Source: Simiduia litorea
GTDB taxonomy: Bacteria; Pseudomonadota; Gammaproteobacteria; Pseudomonadales; Cellvibrionaceae
NCBI RefSeq assembly: GCF_042853465.1
Contig: NZ_AP031497.1
Span: 620,001 to 684,000, forward strand
DNA length: 64,000 nucleotides
Direction: 5' to 3'
The notes under the pieces were generated by a model. The model saw only the letters and a program-made list of their open reading frames with translations. It was not told the origin of the DNA and searched no databases. Both the position numbers and the translations under genes were made by a program. Shown here one piece after another: positions 24,437-34,900 of this stretch (its first letter is position 1; every line of letters starts with the position of its first letter).

Positions 24437-27241
24437 ATGACCGACTACAAGCCCACGCTAAACTTACCGCAAACCGATTTCGCGATGAAGGCAAATCTTG
24501 CCAACCGCGAACCGCAAACACTGAAGAAGTGGCAAGAAGGTAAGCTTTACGAAACCATTCGTCAGGCACGTGCTGGTGCTGAAAAATTTATTCTGCACGA
24601 CGGCCCGCCGTACGCGAATGGCGACATTCATATAGGGCACTCGGTCAATAAAATTCTTAAAGACATTATCGTTAAGTCGAAAACATTGTCTGGTTTTGAC
24701 GCGCCTTACGTGCCCGGCTGGGATTGCCACGGCTTGCCCATTGAGCACAACGTGGAAAAGAAAATTGGCAAGGCAGGCGTTAAAGTTGATGTTAAAACTT
24801 TTCGGCAGAAATGCCGCGAATATGCAGCTAAGCAGGTAGAAGGGCAGAAGGCCGATTTTATTCGCTTGGGCGTATTTGGCGATTGGGATAATCCCTACTT
24901 GACCATGGATTTCAAGTTCGAGGCCGACATCATCCGCGCCTTAGGTCGGATTGCCGAAAATGGCCATTTGATGCGCGGCTTTAAGCCTGTGTATTGGAGT
25001 GTGGTGGGTGGTTCAGCGCTGGCCGAAGCCGAAGTTGAGTACCAAGATAAAACTTCAAACTCTATTTATGTTCGCTATCCAGTGGCCGATCAGAATGATT
25101 TGGCCAAGCGCATCGGGACATTGCCCGGTAGCGGTAAGTTATCGGTGCTGATCTGGACCACCACGCCTTGGACTTTGCCATCTAGCCAAGCTGTGAGCGT
25201 CAATGCTGCGCTCGATTATGTGCTTGTACAGGCAGCCGACGAACGCATCATTGTTGCTGAAGCCTTGTATGAGGCTGTCATAAAGCAAATTGACGTGGCG
25301 CAAGCCGATGTTCTGCTACGTTTTCAAGGCGGCGAGTTAAACCAGTTGCAGCTATCGCATCCTTTTTATGCGAAAAATTTACCCGTGATTTTAGGTGATC
25401 ATGTCACCACGGATGCCGGTACCGGTTGTGTGCATACAGCACCAGATCACGGTATGGATGACTTCGTGGTCGGTAAAGCTAATGGTATTGGCACCTTAAA
25501 TTACATCGACGACGCTGGTAATTACCGCCCCCAGGTTGAGTATTTTGCCGGCGACCATGTGTATAAAGTTGACGATAAAGTTATCGACTTACTTAAAGAG
25601 CGCGGCGCACTCTGGTCGCACAGTAAAATAACCCATTCTTACCCGCACTGCTGGCGCACCAAAACACCGCTGATCTTCCGTGCAACACCGCAATGGTTTG
25701 TCAGCATGCAGCAAAATGGCTTGTTGAAAAATGTTCGCACCGCAGTAGAAGGTGTTCAGTGGTTCCCTGACTGGGGCCGTGCGCGTATTGATTCCATGCT
25801 GGATTCGTCACCTGATTGGTGTGTTTCAAGGCAGCGAACTTGGGGTGTACCTATCGCGTTATTTGTACACAAAGACACTCAAGAGTTGCACCCGGATACC
25901 GTCAGTTTGATCGAGCAAGTGGCGAAGAAGGTAGAGCAATCCGGTATGGATGCTTGGTTTGATCTAGACCCCAAAGAGTTACTCGGCGCGGACGCGGACA
26001 ACTACACCAAGGTGTTAGATACGCTTGATGTATGGTTCGACTCGGGCGTGACGCACCATGCGGTATTGAATCGTCGCGAAGAGTTACAGTACCCAGCCGA
26101 TTTGTACTTGGAGGGCTCAGACCAGCATCGCGGTTGGTTTCAGTCGTCAATAAAGACGGCCGTCGCGATTAATGGCAGCGCACCTTATAAAGCTGTGTTA
26201 ACCCATGGCTTTACGGTGGATGAAAACGGACGCAAGATGTCCAAATCTATCGGTAATGTTATCCCGCCCCAGAAGGTGATGAACGACTTAGGCGCAGATG
26301 TTTTACGCCTGTGGGTGTCAGCCACAGATTTTAGTACTGAGATGAGCGTGAGCGACGAAATTTTACGCCGCACCGCAGACTCTTATCGTCGTATTCGCAA
26401 TACCGCGCGCTTTATGTTGTCCAACCTTACAGGCTTTGAGCCAGCTAACCACGCTGTGGCAATGGATGATTTGTTGGCCTTAGATCGCTGGGCGGTTGAG
26501 CGCGCTGCCGAATTACAGGGTGAGATTTTAAAGGCTTACGATAAATATCAATTCCATCAGATCTACCAAAAGCTACATAATTTTTGTGTGGTGGATATGG
26601 GTGGTTTTTATCTGGATATTATTAAAGACCGACAGTACACCACGCAAGAAAATAGCTTGGCTCGTCGATCGGCTCAAACAGCTTTGCATCATATTGTTGA
26701 GGCCTTTGCCCGTTGGGTAGCGCCCATTTTGAGTTTCACTGCGGACGAAATGTGGGAATTTATTCCCGGTGCTCGCTCTGAGTCTGTATTTGTCGCCAAA
26801 TGGTATGACTTTCCAAAAGCTAACTCGGCTAGCCTTTTGAGTAAGGCTGAGTGGCAGCAAATAGCCTCGGCAAAAAATGCCGTGAATAAAGTGCTTGAAG
26901 AGCGGCGCGCGGCCGGTGAATTGGGGGCTTCGCTTTCGGCTGAAGTTTCTTTGTTCGCTGCAGATGAACTGGCGGCCACGTTAGCGAAGTTGAAAAATGA
27001 ACTTCGCTTTGTTTTGATCGCATCCCAAGCCGACTGTCAGTCCTTATCTGCCGCTACTGATTTTGCGCAGGACACCGAGGTGAAAGGGCTAAAAGTTATC
27101 GCTATTAAATCACAGCAGCCGAAGTGTGCGCGGTGTTGGCATTTCCGTGCCGATGTGGGTGCACATGCGGCGCATCCAGAATTATGTGAGCGCTGTGTTG
27201 ATAACGTAACCGGCTCAGGTGAGGTGCGCCATTTTGCTTAA
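24437..27241 (+). CDS. ileS: Isoleucyl-tRNA synthetase
   Basis: 934 residues, usual for bacterial IleRS. HIGH is at 65-68 (GPPYANGDIHIGH), the editing domain contains WTTTPWTLPSSQA and DHGMDDFVVG, KMSKSIGN is near residue 605, and the C-terminal zinc ligands are Cys897, Cys900, Cys917 and Cys920. It charges tRNA-Ile. It lies 40 bases after ribF and its end overlaps the longest lspA frame. Confidence 0.98.
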   Translation: MTDYKPTLNLPQTDFAMKANLANREPQTLKKWQEGKLYETIRQARAGAEKFILHDGPPYANGDIHIGHSVNKILKDIIVKSKTLSGFDAPYVPGWDCHGLPIEHNVEKKIGKAGVKVDVKTFRQKCREYAAKQVEGQKADFIRLGVFGDWDNPYLTMDFKFEADIIRALGRIAENGHLMRGFKPVYWSVVGGSALAEAEVEYQDKTSNSIYVRYPVADQNDLAKRIGTLPGSGKLSVLIWTTTPWTLPSSQAVSVNAALDYVLVQAADERIIVAEALYEAVIKQIDVAQADVLLRFQGGELNQLQLSHPFYAKNLPVILGDHVTTDAGTGCVHTAPDHGMDDFVVGKANGIGTLNYIDDAGNYRPQVEYFAGDHVYKVDDKVIDLLKERGALWSHSKITHSYPHCWRTKTPLIFRATPQWFVSMQQNGLLKNVRTAVEGVQWFPDWGRARIDSMLDSSPDWCVSRQRTWGVPIALFVHKDTQELHPDTVSLIEQVAKKVEQSGMDAWFDLDPKELLGADADNYTKVLDTLDVWFDSGVTHHAVLNRREELQYPADLYLEGSDQHRGWFQSSIKTAVAINGSAPYKAVLTHGFTVDENGRKMSKSIGNVIPPQKVMNDLGADVLRLWVSATDFSTEMSVSDEILRRTADSYRRIRNTARFMLSNLTGFEPANHAVAMDDLLALDRWAVERAAELQGEILKAYDKYQFHQIYQKLHNFCVVDMGGFYLDIIKDRQYTTQENSLARRSAQTALHHIVEAFARWVAPILSFTADEMWEFIPGARSESVFVAKWYDFPKANSASLLSKAEWQQIASAKNAVNKVLEERRAAGELGASLSAEVSLFAADELAATLAKLKNELRFVLIASQADCQSLSAATDFAQDTEVKGLKVIAIKSQQPKCARCWHFRADVGAHAAHPELCERCVDNVTGSGEVRHFA

Positions 27242-27737
27242 ATTGAACAAGGCGGGCTTTTTGTGTTTGATCTACCTGTTGTCATTAGTTTTTGTTGGAT
27301 TGGATCAAGTTACCAAAGCGATGGCAACCGAGCATCTCACCTATGCTCAACCAGTATTTGTGACCGCGTTTTTTGACTGGACTTTGCTGCATAATCCAGG
27401 TGCGGCGTTTAGTTTTCTTAGTGACCAAGGTGGTTGGCAGCGTTGGTTCTTCACGGCCATCGCAGCCGTTGTTAGCTTGGTTTTAGTGGTTTGGATCGCA
27501 AAACTGGGTGTGGCGAACCGCTGGGAATCTACTGCCTTAAGTTTAGTGCTAAGTGGCGCGGTGGGTAATTTAATTGATCGCGTGCAGCTGGGCTATGTGG
27601 TGGATTTTATTTCATTGCATTACGACGATCACTATTGGCCGGCGTTCAATATTGCCGATAGTGCCATTTGTATCGGCGTGGCTATGTTGTTGCTCGACAT
27701 GTTGCGCCCTAAATCTGAATCTAAAAGTGCTGAGTGA
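27219..27737 (+). CDS. lspA: Prolipoprotein signal peptidase
   Basis: 172 residues from the first GTG; TTG at 27234 (with GAGG nine bases ahead) or 27243 would give 167 or 164 residues and may be the real start, since no ATG is available. Four membrane segments. The two catalytic aspartates lie in GNLIDRV and FNIADSA. It removes signal peptides from lipid-modified prolipoproteins such as the Fn3 lipoprotein in this window. It overlaps the ileS end. Confidence 0.94.
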   Translation: MRCAILLKLNKAGFLCLIYLLSLVFVGLDQVTKAMATEHLTYAQPVFVTAFFDWTLLHNPGAAFSFLSDQGGWQRWFFTAIAAVVSLVLVVWIAKLGVANRWESTALSLVLSGAVGNLIDRVQLGYVVDFISLHYDDHYWPAFNIADSAICIGVAMLLLDMLRPKSESKSAE

Positions 27738-27743
27738 ATCCCT

Positions 27744-28187
27744 ATGTCTGATAAAGTTGTTGCCGAGGGCAGCCAGTTAACGATTCATTTTTCATTAGCG
27801 TTGCGCGACGGCAGCGTGATTGATTCAAATTTTGATGCCAAGCCCGCAACATTTACCCTAGGCGATGGCAATATGCTGCAGGGCTTTGAGCGCTGTTTGA
27901 TTGGTATGCGCGAAGGTCAGCGCGAGTCTTTCGTGGTACTGCCTGAGCATGGTTTCGGTCAATCGAACCCCAATAATGTACAGATTATACCGCGCACGGC
28001 GTTCGCCGCAGATATGGCGCTAGCGGAAGGGTTGGTGGTGTCTTTTGCTGATGCCCAAAAGGCCGAGTTGCCCGGTGTGATCAAAGCGTTTAACGTGGAT
28101 CAGGTAACGGTAGATTTTAATCACCCCCTAGCTGGCCAAGATATTATCTTCGATGTGCAGGTGGTAAGTGTTGGGAGCGAAACTTAA
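27744..28187 (+). CDS. fkpB: FKBP-type peptidyl-prolyl isomerase SlpA/FkpB
   Basis: 147 residues. The FKBP part (TIHFSLALRDGSVIDSNFDA, GDGNMLQGFERCLIGMREGQ) is split by an IF domain (about 70-125, SNPNNVQIIPR), as in E. coli FkpB/SlyD-type chaperones. It lies 6 bases after lspA and shares one base with ispH (TAATG). Confidence 0.93.
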   Translation: MSDKVVAEGSQLTIHFSLALRDGSVIDSNFDAKPATFTLGDGNMLQGFERCLIGMREGQRESFVVLPEHGFGQSNPNNVQIIPRTAFAADMALAEGLVVSFADAQKAELPGVIKAFNVDQVTVDFNHPLAGQDIIFDVQVVSVGSET

Positions 28188-29155
28188 TGAGCTCATTGAT
28201 GGGTGCGCAATCAAAAAAACCTGTAGAGATAAAGTTGGCTAACCCGCGTGGCTTTTGTGCCGGGGTTGATCGTGCCATCGATATTGTCAATCGTGCGCTC
28301 GATGTATTTGGTGCGCCCATCTATGTGCGTCACGAAGTTGTCCACAACAAGTTTGTTGTTGAAGATCTACGCTCAAGAGGCGCTATTTTTGTCGATGAGT
28401 TGGACGAGGTGCCGGACGACACGATAGTTATTTTTAGCGCCCACGGTGTTTCGCAAGCGGTGCGTAAAGAGGCGGACGCTCGTAAGTTAAAAGTATTTGA
28501 CGCGACCTGTCCTCTAGTGACCAAAGTGCATATAGAAGTCACTCGTTACTCCCGCTCTGGTACCGAGTGCATACTGATCGGCCATCAAGGGCACCCCGAA
28601 GTTGAGGGCACCATGGGGCAATATGAGCGTATTAATGGCGGCGGTATCTACCTCGTTGAAGATGAGCTGCACGTGGCTAATCTCGAGGTAAAAGACCCGG
28701 ATAATCTCGCGTATGTGACCCAAACAACCTTGTCTATGGATGATACGGCCTTGGTTATTGATGCGCTACGAGCCAAGTTCCCGAACATCAAAGGCCCAAA
28801 GAAGGACGACATCTGCTACGCCACCACTAATCGCCAAGATGCGGTTAAGCAGCTTGCGCTTGAGTGTGACCTAGTGTTGGTTGTCGGCTCTGTTAATAGC
28901 TCTAACTCCAATCGCTTGCGCGAATTGGCTCAGCGCTGCGGTGCCGAGGCTTATCTGATTGATTCGGCTGAAGATATTTCTGAGGCGTGGTTGACGGCTA
29001 AGCGCTCTATTGGTGTAACGGCAGGCGCTTCTGCGCCAGAAGTCCTAGTGCGCCAAGTGATAGCGCGGTTAGAGCAATTTGGAGCCCAAACCCCAGAGGA
29101 GATGTCTGGCGCAGTCGAGACCATTGCGTTTTCTTTGCCAAAAGAACTGCGTTGA
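28187..29155 (+). CDS. ispH: 4-hydroxy-3-methylbut-2-enyl diphosphate reductase
   Basis: 322 residues. The three iron-sulfur cysteines are in GFCAGVDRAI, DATCPLVTKVH and DDICYATTNRQ; further conserved stretches are HGVSQAVR and VVGSVNSSNSNRL. It makes IPP and DMAPP in the last step of the MEP pathway, feeding IspB upstream in this window. It is last in the ribF operon. Confidence 0.97.
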   Translation: MSSLMGAQSKKPVEIKLANPRGFCAGVDRAIDIVNRALDVFGAPIYVRHEVVHNKFVVEDLRSRGAIFVDELDEVPDDTIVIFSAHGVSQAVRKEADARKLKVFDATCPLVTKVHIEVTRYSRSGTECILIGHQGHPEVEGTMGQYERINGGGIYLVEDELHVANLEVKDPDNLAYVTQTTLSMDDTALVIDALRAKFPNIKGPKKDDICYATTNRQDAVKQLALECDLVLVVGSVNSSNSNRLRELAQRCGAEAYLIDSAEDISEAWLTAKRSIGVTAGASAPEVLVRQVIARLEQFGAQTPEEMSGAVETIAFSLPKELR

Positions 29156-29156
29156 T

Positions 29157-29180
29157 AGTTTGTGACTCGCGTCACAAACT
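29157..29180 (+). terminator. Probable terminator after ispH
   Basis: A perfect 10-bp stem AGTTTGTGAC/GTCACAAACT with a TCGC loop starts just after the ispH stop and is followed by GCGTTTTC. The T-run is short and offset, so efficiency may be partial. Confidence 0.6.
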
Positions 29181-29278
29181 GCGTTTTCTGCTTCAAATAG
29201 CCTATCGCTGGTCGCAATACCTATCCGTTTATCGCCCTCTGGCGGTGCTCTTGTAGCTCCTCTGTTATAAAGGTTCCT

Positions 29279-29815
29279 ATGAAGAAAACATTTGGCTTTA
29301 CCATAATCGAATTGATGATGACGTTGTTAATAGCGTTCATCCTCATTGGGGCGGGCGTTCCGGCGCTGAATGACTTTGTGTCTGATCGGTCTCTTGCGTC
29401 CGAGATCAGTCGCTTCAATATTGCTCTATCAATGGCGCGATCAGAGGCCATTACACGTGGCAGCAACGTTGTTGTATGCCCATCTGCTAATGGCACTAGC
29501 TGCGTCGCATCTAACGACTGGGCTGGCGGCTGGATTGTGTTTCGGGATGTTGTAGGCAATGGCTCGCCGGATTTGGGTGATGGTACCTGCGCAGCGGCTA
29601 GCGATTGCGTACTTCGTTTCGATCAAGGTATGAGCACTGGTGGTGTACTTACCGCAAACGCCAATTTGCTAAGTTTTAACAGAACTGGTGAGCGAGTTGG
29701 AGGCAGTTCTACTTTCTTTAAAATTTGTAACCCCAAAGCACATCAAGTTAGAAATATTACAATCGCTGCGTCTGGTAGTGTGTCTATCGTGTCATCGGTG
29801 GGAGTTTGCCCATGA
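29279..29815 (+). CDS. fimT: Minor type IV pilin, FimT/FimU (GspH) type
   Basis: 178 residues. A short leader MKKTFG precedes the prepilin cleavage site FTIIELM and the hydrophobic N-helix; the GspH domain contains ARSEAITRGSNVVVCPS and DWAGGWIVFRD, both typical of FimT/FimU. It is processed by PilD and primes pilus assembly. It is first in the minor-pilin operon, at the place of fimU in P. aeruginosa; the symbol could equally be fimU. It overlaps pilV by 4 bases. Confidence 0.9.
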   Translation: MKKTFGFTIIELMMTLLIAFILIGAGVPALNDFVSDRSLASEISRFNIALSMARSEAITRGSNVVVCPSANGTSCVASNDWAGGWIVFRDVVGNGSPDLGDGTCAAASDCVLRFDQGMSTGGVLTANANLLSFNRTGERVGGSSTFFKICNPKAHQVRNITIAASGSVSIVSSVGVCP

Positions 29816-30306
29816 TTGTTATGAAGAAAGAAGCTGGAGCCACCATGATCGAACTCATGGTGGCACTATTTATCTTAGCCGTCGGTCTGCTGGGTGCGTT
29901 GGCGTTACAGATGAATAGTGTGCGCAGTAGCCAAAGTGCGGTTTTTACCTCAGATGCGCAGGTGGTAGCGGTGAATATGGCCGATCGCATTATGGCCTAC
30001 AACAGTGTGTTGACGACCGACGAGGACGATGATTATGCGGGTATAAACACAACTGCTTTACCCGCAGATCCCAACTGTAAAGTTGCCGGTTGCAGCGCGG
30101 CAAACCGTGTAGCGTCTGACGTTAATGAATGGGGCAGAGAGCTTGCTTCGAGGCTCCCGGGTGGACAGGGAACAATAACTTACGCAGCTAATGTTTACAC
30201 TATTTTGGTTATGTGGGATAGGGATAACACGGGCGCTAATGCAACCGGTTGCGGTGGTAACCCGGAAGTTGATTTAACCTGTTATCAGTTGGAGTTTCGC
30301 CTGTGA
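29812..30306 (+). CDS. pilV: Minor type IV pilin PilV
   Basis: 164 residues from the ATG at 29812, which overlaps the fimT stop (ATGA) and has GGGAG eight bases ahead. The prepilin motif is GATMIELMVALFILAVGLLG, with Glu5 of the mature protein and the methionine at +1 common in PilV. QSAVFTSDAQVVAVNMADRI is a PilV hallmark. It overlaps pilW by 4 bases. Confidence 0.92.
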   Translation: MIVMKKEAGATMIELMVALFILAVGLLGALALQMNSVRSSQSAVFTSDAQVVAVNMADRIMAYNSVLTTDEDDDYAGINTTALPADPNCKVAGCSAANRVASDVNEWGRELASRLPGGQGTITYAANVYTILVMWDRDNTGANATGCGGNPEVDLTCYQLEFRL

Positions 30307-31331
30307 TCATTTTATTTTCCAAGGCGTCACTAGGTCGTCAAGTTGGTATGACTCTTGTCGAGTTGATGGTATCCATCACCATTAGCATGATCATTATGGC
30401 CGGTGTGATTCAACTCTACTTTACTGCATCTCAAACTCAACGCTCGCAGGAAGGTGTTGCCCGCATACAAGAAAATATGCGTTATCTATTTGGTAAGCTT
30501 GAGGAGGATCTTACTCAAACTGGCCATGTCGGCTGTGTGCCATTTGAGGGAGGTGTAGGAGAGAGTGCTTTAATAAAAGTTCTTTTGTTGGATAAAAAGT
30601 CAGGGCTATTTGATTTTGAATATTTCATTAACGGCGCTGACGCCACTGGGCTACGTTCTTCCGATACCATAACACTTCGTTATTTTAGTGCATCTGGTCA
30701 GATCCCCCTCGAGGCTCCCGGTATGGCCGATGTGAGCTCCGCTTTTGTGTTGGATGATGCTGATCCGAGGTACGCCTTGTTAGAGAGAGGTGATATAGCG
30801 CTTATATCAGATTGTTCGTTTGCCGATGTATTTATGATTACCAATGATCCCACTGCGTCGGGTGGCACGATAGAGCACGCTATCGGTGTGACTGTGGATG
30901 GTCAGTCCAATATCAGCGCGGATTTTCAAAAGCCATATGGCCTAGAGGCACCCAACGGGAGTTCCGCTTATCTATTTGGCGGCAGCTCAGCCGCAATTGA
31001 ATGGAAATTAGGCACCAGCGCAGCGGGTACTGCAGCAGGCTTAAATTGCGCTGATGATAATAAACAGTACTGCGCTTTATTCCGCGATGGCGATGAAATG
31101 GCTGAGGGTATCGAAGACCTCCAAGTGCAGTATGGCTGGTTAGATGCGGCTGATGTGTTAAAACTTTCCGATGCAGGTGATGTGGCCGACTGGAATGCCG
31201 TTCAGTCTGTGACTGTCACGTTGACGATTAACTCTATTCAATATGCGCCCACTCTTGATGGAAGTGGCCTGATGTCAAAACAGGTGTCCAAAACGTTTAT
31301 GTTGCGAAACCAATTGCCGGGAGCTCTTTAA
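30303..31331 (+). CDS. pilW: Minor type IV pilin PilW
   Basis: 342 residues from a GTG that overlaps the pilV stop (GTGA). The leader of about 15 residues ends in VG before MTLVELMVSITISMIIMAGV. A QNMRY-type stretch (IQENMRYLFGKLEEDLTQTG) is typical of PilW. The large C-terminal domain supports the minor-pilin tip complex with PilX and PilY1. It shares one base with pilX. Confidence 0.92.
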   Translation: MIILFSKASLGRQVGMTLVELMVSITISMIIMAGVIQLYFTASQTQRSQEGVARIQENMRYLFGKLEEDLTQTGHVGCVPFEGGVGESALIKVLLLDKKSGLFDFEYFINGADATGLRSSDTITLRYFSASGQIPLEAPGMADVSSAFVLDDADPRYALLERGDIALISDCSFADVFMITNDPTASGGTIEHAIGVTVDGQSNISADFQKPYGLEAPNGSSAYLFGGSSAAIEWKLGTSAAGTAAGLNCADDNKQYCALFRDGDEMAEGIEDLQVQYGWLDAADVLKLSDAGDVADWNAVQSVTVTLTINSIQYAPTLDGSGLMSKQVSKTFMLRNQLPGAL

Positions 31332-31945
31332 TGAAAGCTGTTTATGCACCACACAAGCAGCAAGGCGCCGTATTAATTATTGCTATGGTCTTGTTGCTGG
31401 TCATGAGTTTGATTGGCTTGTCGTCGGTTGTTTCTAGCACCCTGCAAGAAAAGATGGCGAGTAATGTACAGCAACGTACTCTGGCTCGTTATGCTGCAGA
31501 AACGGCGGTTCGCGCTGCTGAGGTATATGTATCTACCACTATTATCAATAAATCTAGATTGGCAATGTTTAACGGTGCAAATGCAGGACTATATGCGGCC
31601 ACTCCTGTGAACCCGATATTATTTTCTAACGATCTAGTCAAGCAAGCATCGGTGCTAAGCGATACATCGGTCCCTGCCAATTGGACAAATGCTAACAGTG
31701 TAGAAGTGCTTGATCTGACGGATAAAGTTAAAGCTACTAATCCGAGATATGTGATTGAGTATGTAGGACGACGAAGCCAAGGCGGAACTGTTGTGTGGAG
31801 TAATAGCGCACCGGTTGAGCGTGGTGCCCCACACATTTTTAAAATTACCGCAATAGGGTGGGCGCGTGATACAAGCGTGTATTCTGTGCTTCAAACCCAT
31901 TTTATGACAGGTACCGGTGTAGGAGTATTTGATTATGAAGAGTAA
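31331..31945 (+). CDS. pilX: Minor type IV pilin PilX
   Basis: 204 residues. The N-terminal QQGAVLIIAMVLLLVMSLIG and the following SSTLQEKMASNVQQRTLARY are typical of PilX, which lacks the canonical phenylalanine at +1. It overlaps pilY1 by 11 bases. With PilV, PilW and PilE it forms the complex that carries PilY1 at the pilus tip. Confidence 0.9.
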   Translation: MKAVYAPHKQQGAVLIIAMVLLLVMSLIGLSSVVSSTLQEKMASNVQQRTLARYAAETAVRAAEVYVSTTIINKSRLAMFNGANAGLYAATPVNPILFSNDLVKQASVLSDTSVPANWTNANSVEVLDLTDKVKATNPRYVIEYVGRRSQGGTVVWSNSAPVERGAPHIFKITAIGWARDTSVYSVLQTHFMTGTGVGVFDYEE

Positions 31946-34900
31946 ATCCAAAACTGTTGACGAATCTACGTCTCAAGTATTGTTAAGATTGAAAAAGCCA
32001 CACTGGATGCAATATGTAGCTGTGATCTTCTGTTCTTCTGGAGTGGGTATGAATGCATATGCTGCGCCTGGAGAACTGAGTAAGTCGCCGCTGTTTCTCA
32101 CATCGGAAGTGCCACCTAACATTTTAATGGTGGTGGATGACTCGGGCTCTATGGATTGGGAGAACTTGTTAACCAATGACGCCATTGCGGCTCACGGTGT
32201 AAGTAATACGCCAGAGAGTAATAGTGGTACCCGGTACCTTAATTTCAACCCTAGCAGTAACCAAGAACGGCGCGAGCTATGTGTCGCCTATAATGCCATG
32301 GCCTACGACCCTTCGCGTGTTTATTCGCCATGGGTAGGAAATGATAAAGATGGCAACCCTATGGTTAATAGTGTTGTCACTAGTGCTCGTACTGATGCGT
32401 TCGAGAAAACGGGCTCTGTAAATCTAACTTCTCATTGGTATTACGAGTGGGTTGATGACAACGGAGATGGTCGTTATCAAAACAATGAATGTAAAATATC
32501 GGATAGTGATAGAAAATTCGTATCCTCCATGACGGCTGCTCAGCAAACCAATTATGCAAATTGGTATACCTTCTACCGTAAGCGTGAATTTGTTTCGAAG
32601 CGTGCTCTATCTGAAATAATTACCAACTCTAAAGCTCGCATGGGGTTGGCGACTCTGCATAATAATAACTCTGTGGGGACGCTCGTTGCTGATATCGATA
32701 ATATCTCTACCCCAGTCGATGCCACAGCAGTAGCCAATAAATCGGCCCTGTTGCGTAATTTATTTAGAATTAATTCTTCGGGCGGTACACCATTAAGGAG
32801 AACGCTGGAAGAGGCTGGTAAGTATTATGAATTTGGTCAAAACCCTGGTAACAGCTTTTTTGGGCAAGACGCTAGCACCTCGCCGATCCTGAGCGTTGCT
32901 AACGGTGGTGAATGCCAGCAAAACTATACTGTCTTAATGTCGGATGGTTATTGGAATGGTGGTAACCCCAGTGTCGGTAATACTGATGTTGCCACCAATA
33001 GCGCCTTTGATGGTAAGTCCTATGGAGACGCTTTCTCGAATACGCTCGCCGATGTCGCAATGCATTATTATGAAAGGGACCTCGCGCCAGGATACGCCAA
33101 CAAATTACCAGGCTCCGCACTTGACCCAAACACGGCGCAGCATATGGTGACATATACTGTCGCGTTAGGGGTGAATGGCTCCATGACGGGCGCTGGTGTT
33201 GGTGGCGGTCCTACGGATCCTGAAGTTGCCTTTGCTTGGCCGCAACCGGTCGCAAACACTAATACAACCGTGGATGATATGGTTCACGCAGCATGGAATG
33301 GTCGTGGCGAGTATTTGAGTGCGAATAATACCGACGAATTGATTGCGGCATTGGGTCGTGCATTCCTGAGTATTGACGAGCGCCAGGGTTCCGCGTCTGC
33401 GGTTACTTTTAACTCGACTAAAATCGATACGGATACTTATGCGTTTCAGGCAAAATTTGACTCAAGCGGTTGGCACGGCGATGTATTGGCTTACGAGCTT
33501 GAAGATGGTTTAGATTCGAGTGGTAATCCAGATCCGACCGAGGTTGTTGGGGCGATTGGGCCGCAACAGTGGTCCGCTGCGGATAGATTGGATGCTCGCA
33601 ATTTACTCACAGACCCGAGGCAGATCGTCACGTTTAACGGTACCACAGGGATTCCGTTTCGTGCTCCATTGCTTTATACAACTCCAGCGGCGAACGAGTT
33701 GCAGCCAGCGCAAATAAATGATTTGTTGAGTAGCGCAGCCTATCCAGCGAATACCGCAGTAGCAGCTCAAATTGCGCTGAATCAAGTTTATTTAACCCAG
33801 ATTGTTGATTATCTTCGAGGCGTGGATACGAATGAAGGTGTCGCAACCGGAAAGTTTCGGCGTCGGTTTGGTAAGCGTTTAGGTGATGTGGTGAATTCGG
33901 CCCCGGTATTTGTAGCTGCACCGAGTTCTGGCTATCCCGATAAAATCCAGTCATCTAATGTGTCGGATAGCTATGATGCCTATATTAAAAGCAACTTGAC
34001 CCGTACACCGATGTTATATGTCGGCAGTAACGACGGTATGCTGCATGGATTCGATGCTGAGACAGGTGATGAAACGTTCGCCTATGTGCCGGGCCTGCTT
34101 TATTCAACGCTTCCGTCCGAAGGCCTACATTATTTGGCTGAGCAAAATTATGCGCACCAGCCTTATGCTGATGGATCGCCAGTGGTGGGTGATGTCTTTA
34201 TCTCTGGATCTTGGAGAACCTATTTGGTGGCAGGGCTCAACCGAGGAGGAAAAGGCATTTACGTTTTGGATGTTACCAACCCCAGCACGTTAACTGAGTC
34301 CTTTGCTGCAAATATTCCAAAACTGGAATTTACCCATAACAATTTAGGTTATACCTTTAGTCGTCCGCAAATTGGTAGGATGAATAATGGTAAGTGGGCC
34401 GCCATTTTTGGTAATGGCTATAACAATGATCCTAACGGTAATGGCAAGGCATCTCTTTTTATCGTGTATCTTGACGGTACCGGCTATAAAGAAATCACGA
34501 CAGGGCAAGGCTCAATCGTAAGTAATAACTGCGCCAACGCTAGCAGTGATTGTAATGGCCTTTCCTCGCCGTTTATCCTAGATCATACCGGAGACGCTCG
34601 GATTGACCGTGCTTATGCCGGCGATTTACATGGCAATATGTGGGTCTTTGATTTGACGGATTCAAACGCCAACAACTGGGGAGTGGCCTATGTAAATGGA
34701 TCTGACCCAGCGCCACTGTTTCAGGCTTGTTCTACAGAGCCTTGCACGGTAGCGAGTCGTCAGCCAATTACCAGTATGCCTGTTCTCGGTGTCCACCCGA
34801 CGAGGAGAACGGCCGCAACCTGGCCCAACCTAATGGTTTATTTCGGTACGGGCCAGTACATCGCTTCTACAGATAGCTTTACGACGGCTACTCAATCCGC

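Noticed and set aside
29241..29258. Sigma-54-like CGGTGCTCTTGTAGCT before the minor-pilin operon
   Set aside because: GG-N10-GC spacing holds but most other consensus bases fail, and the comparable Pseudomonas operon is not known to need sigma-54.
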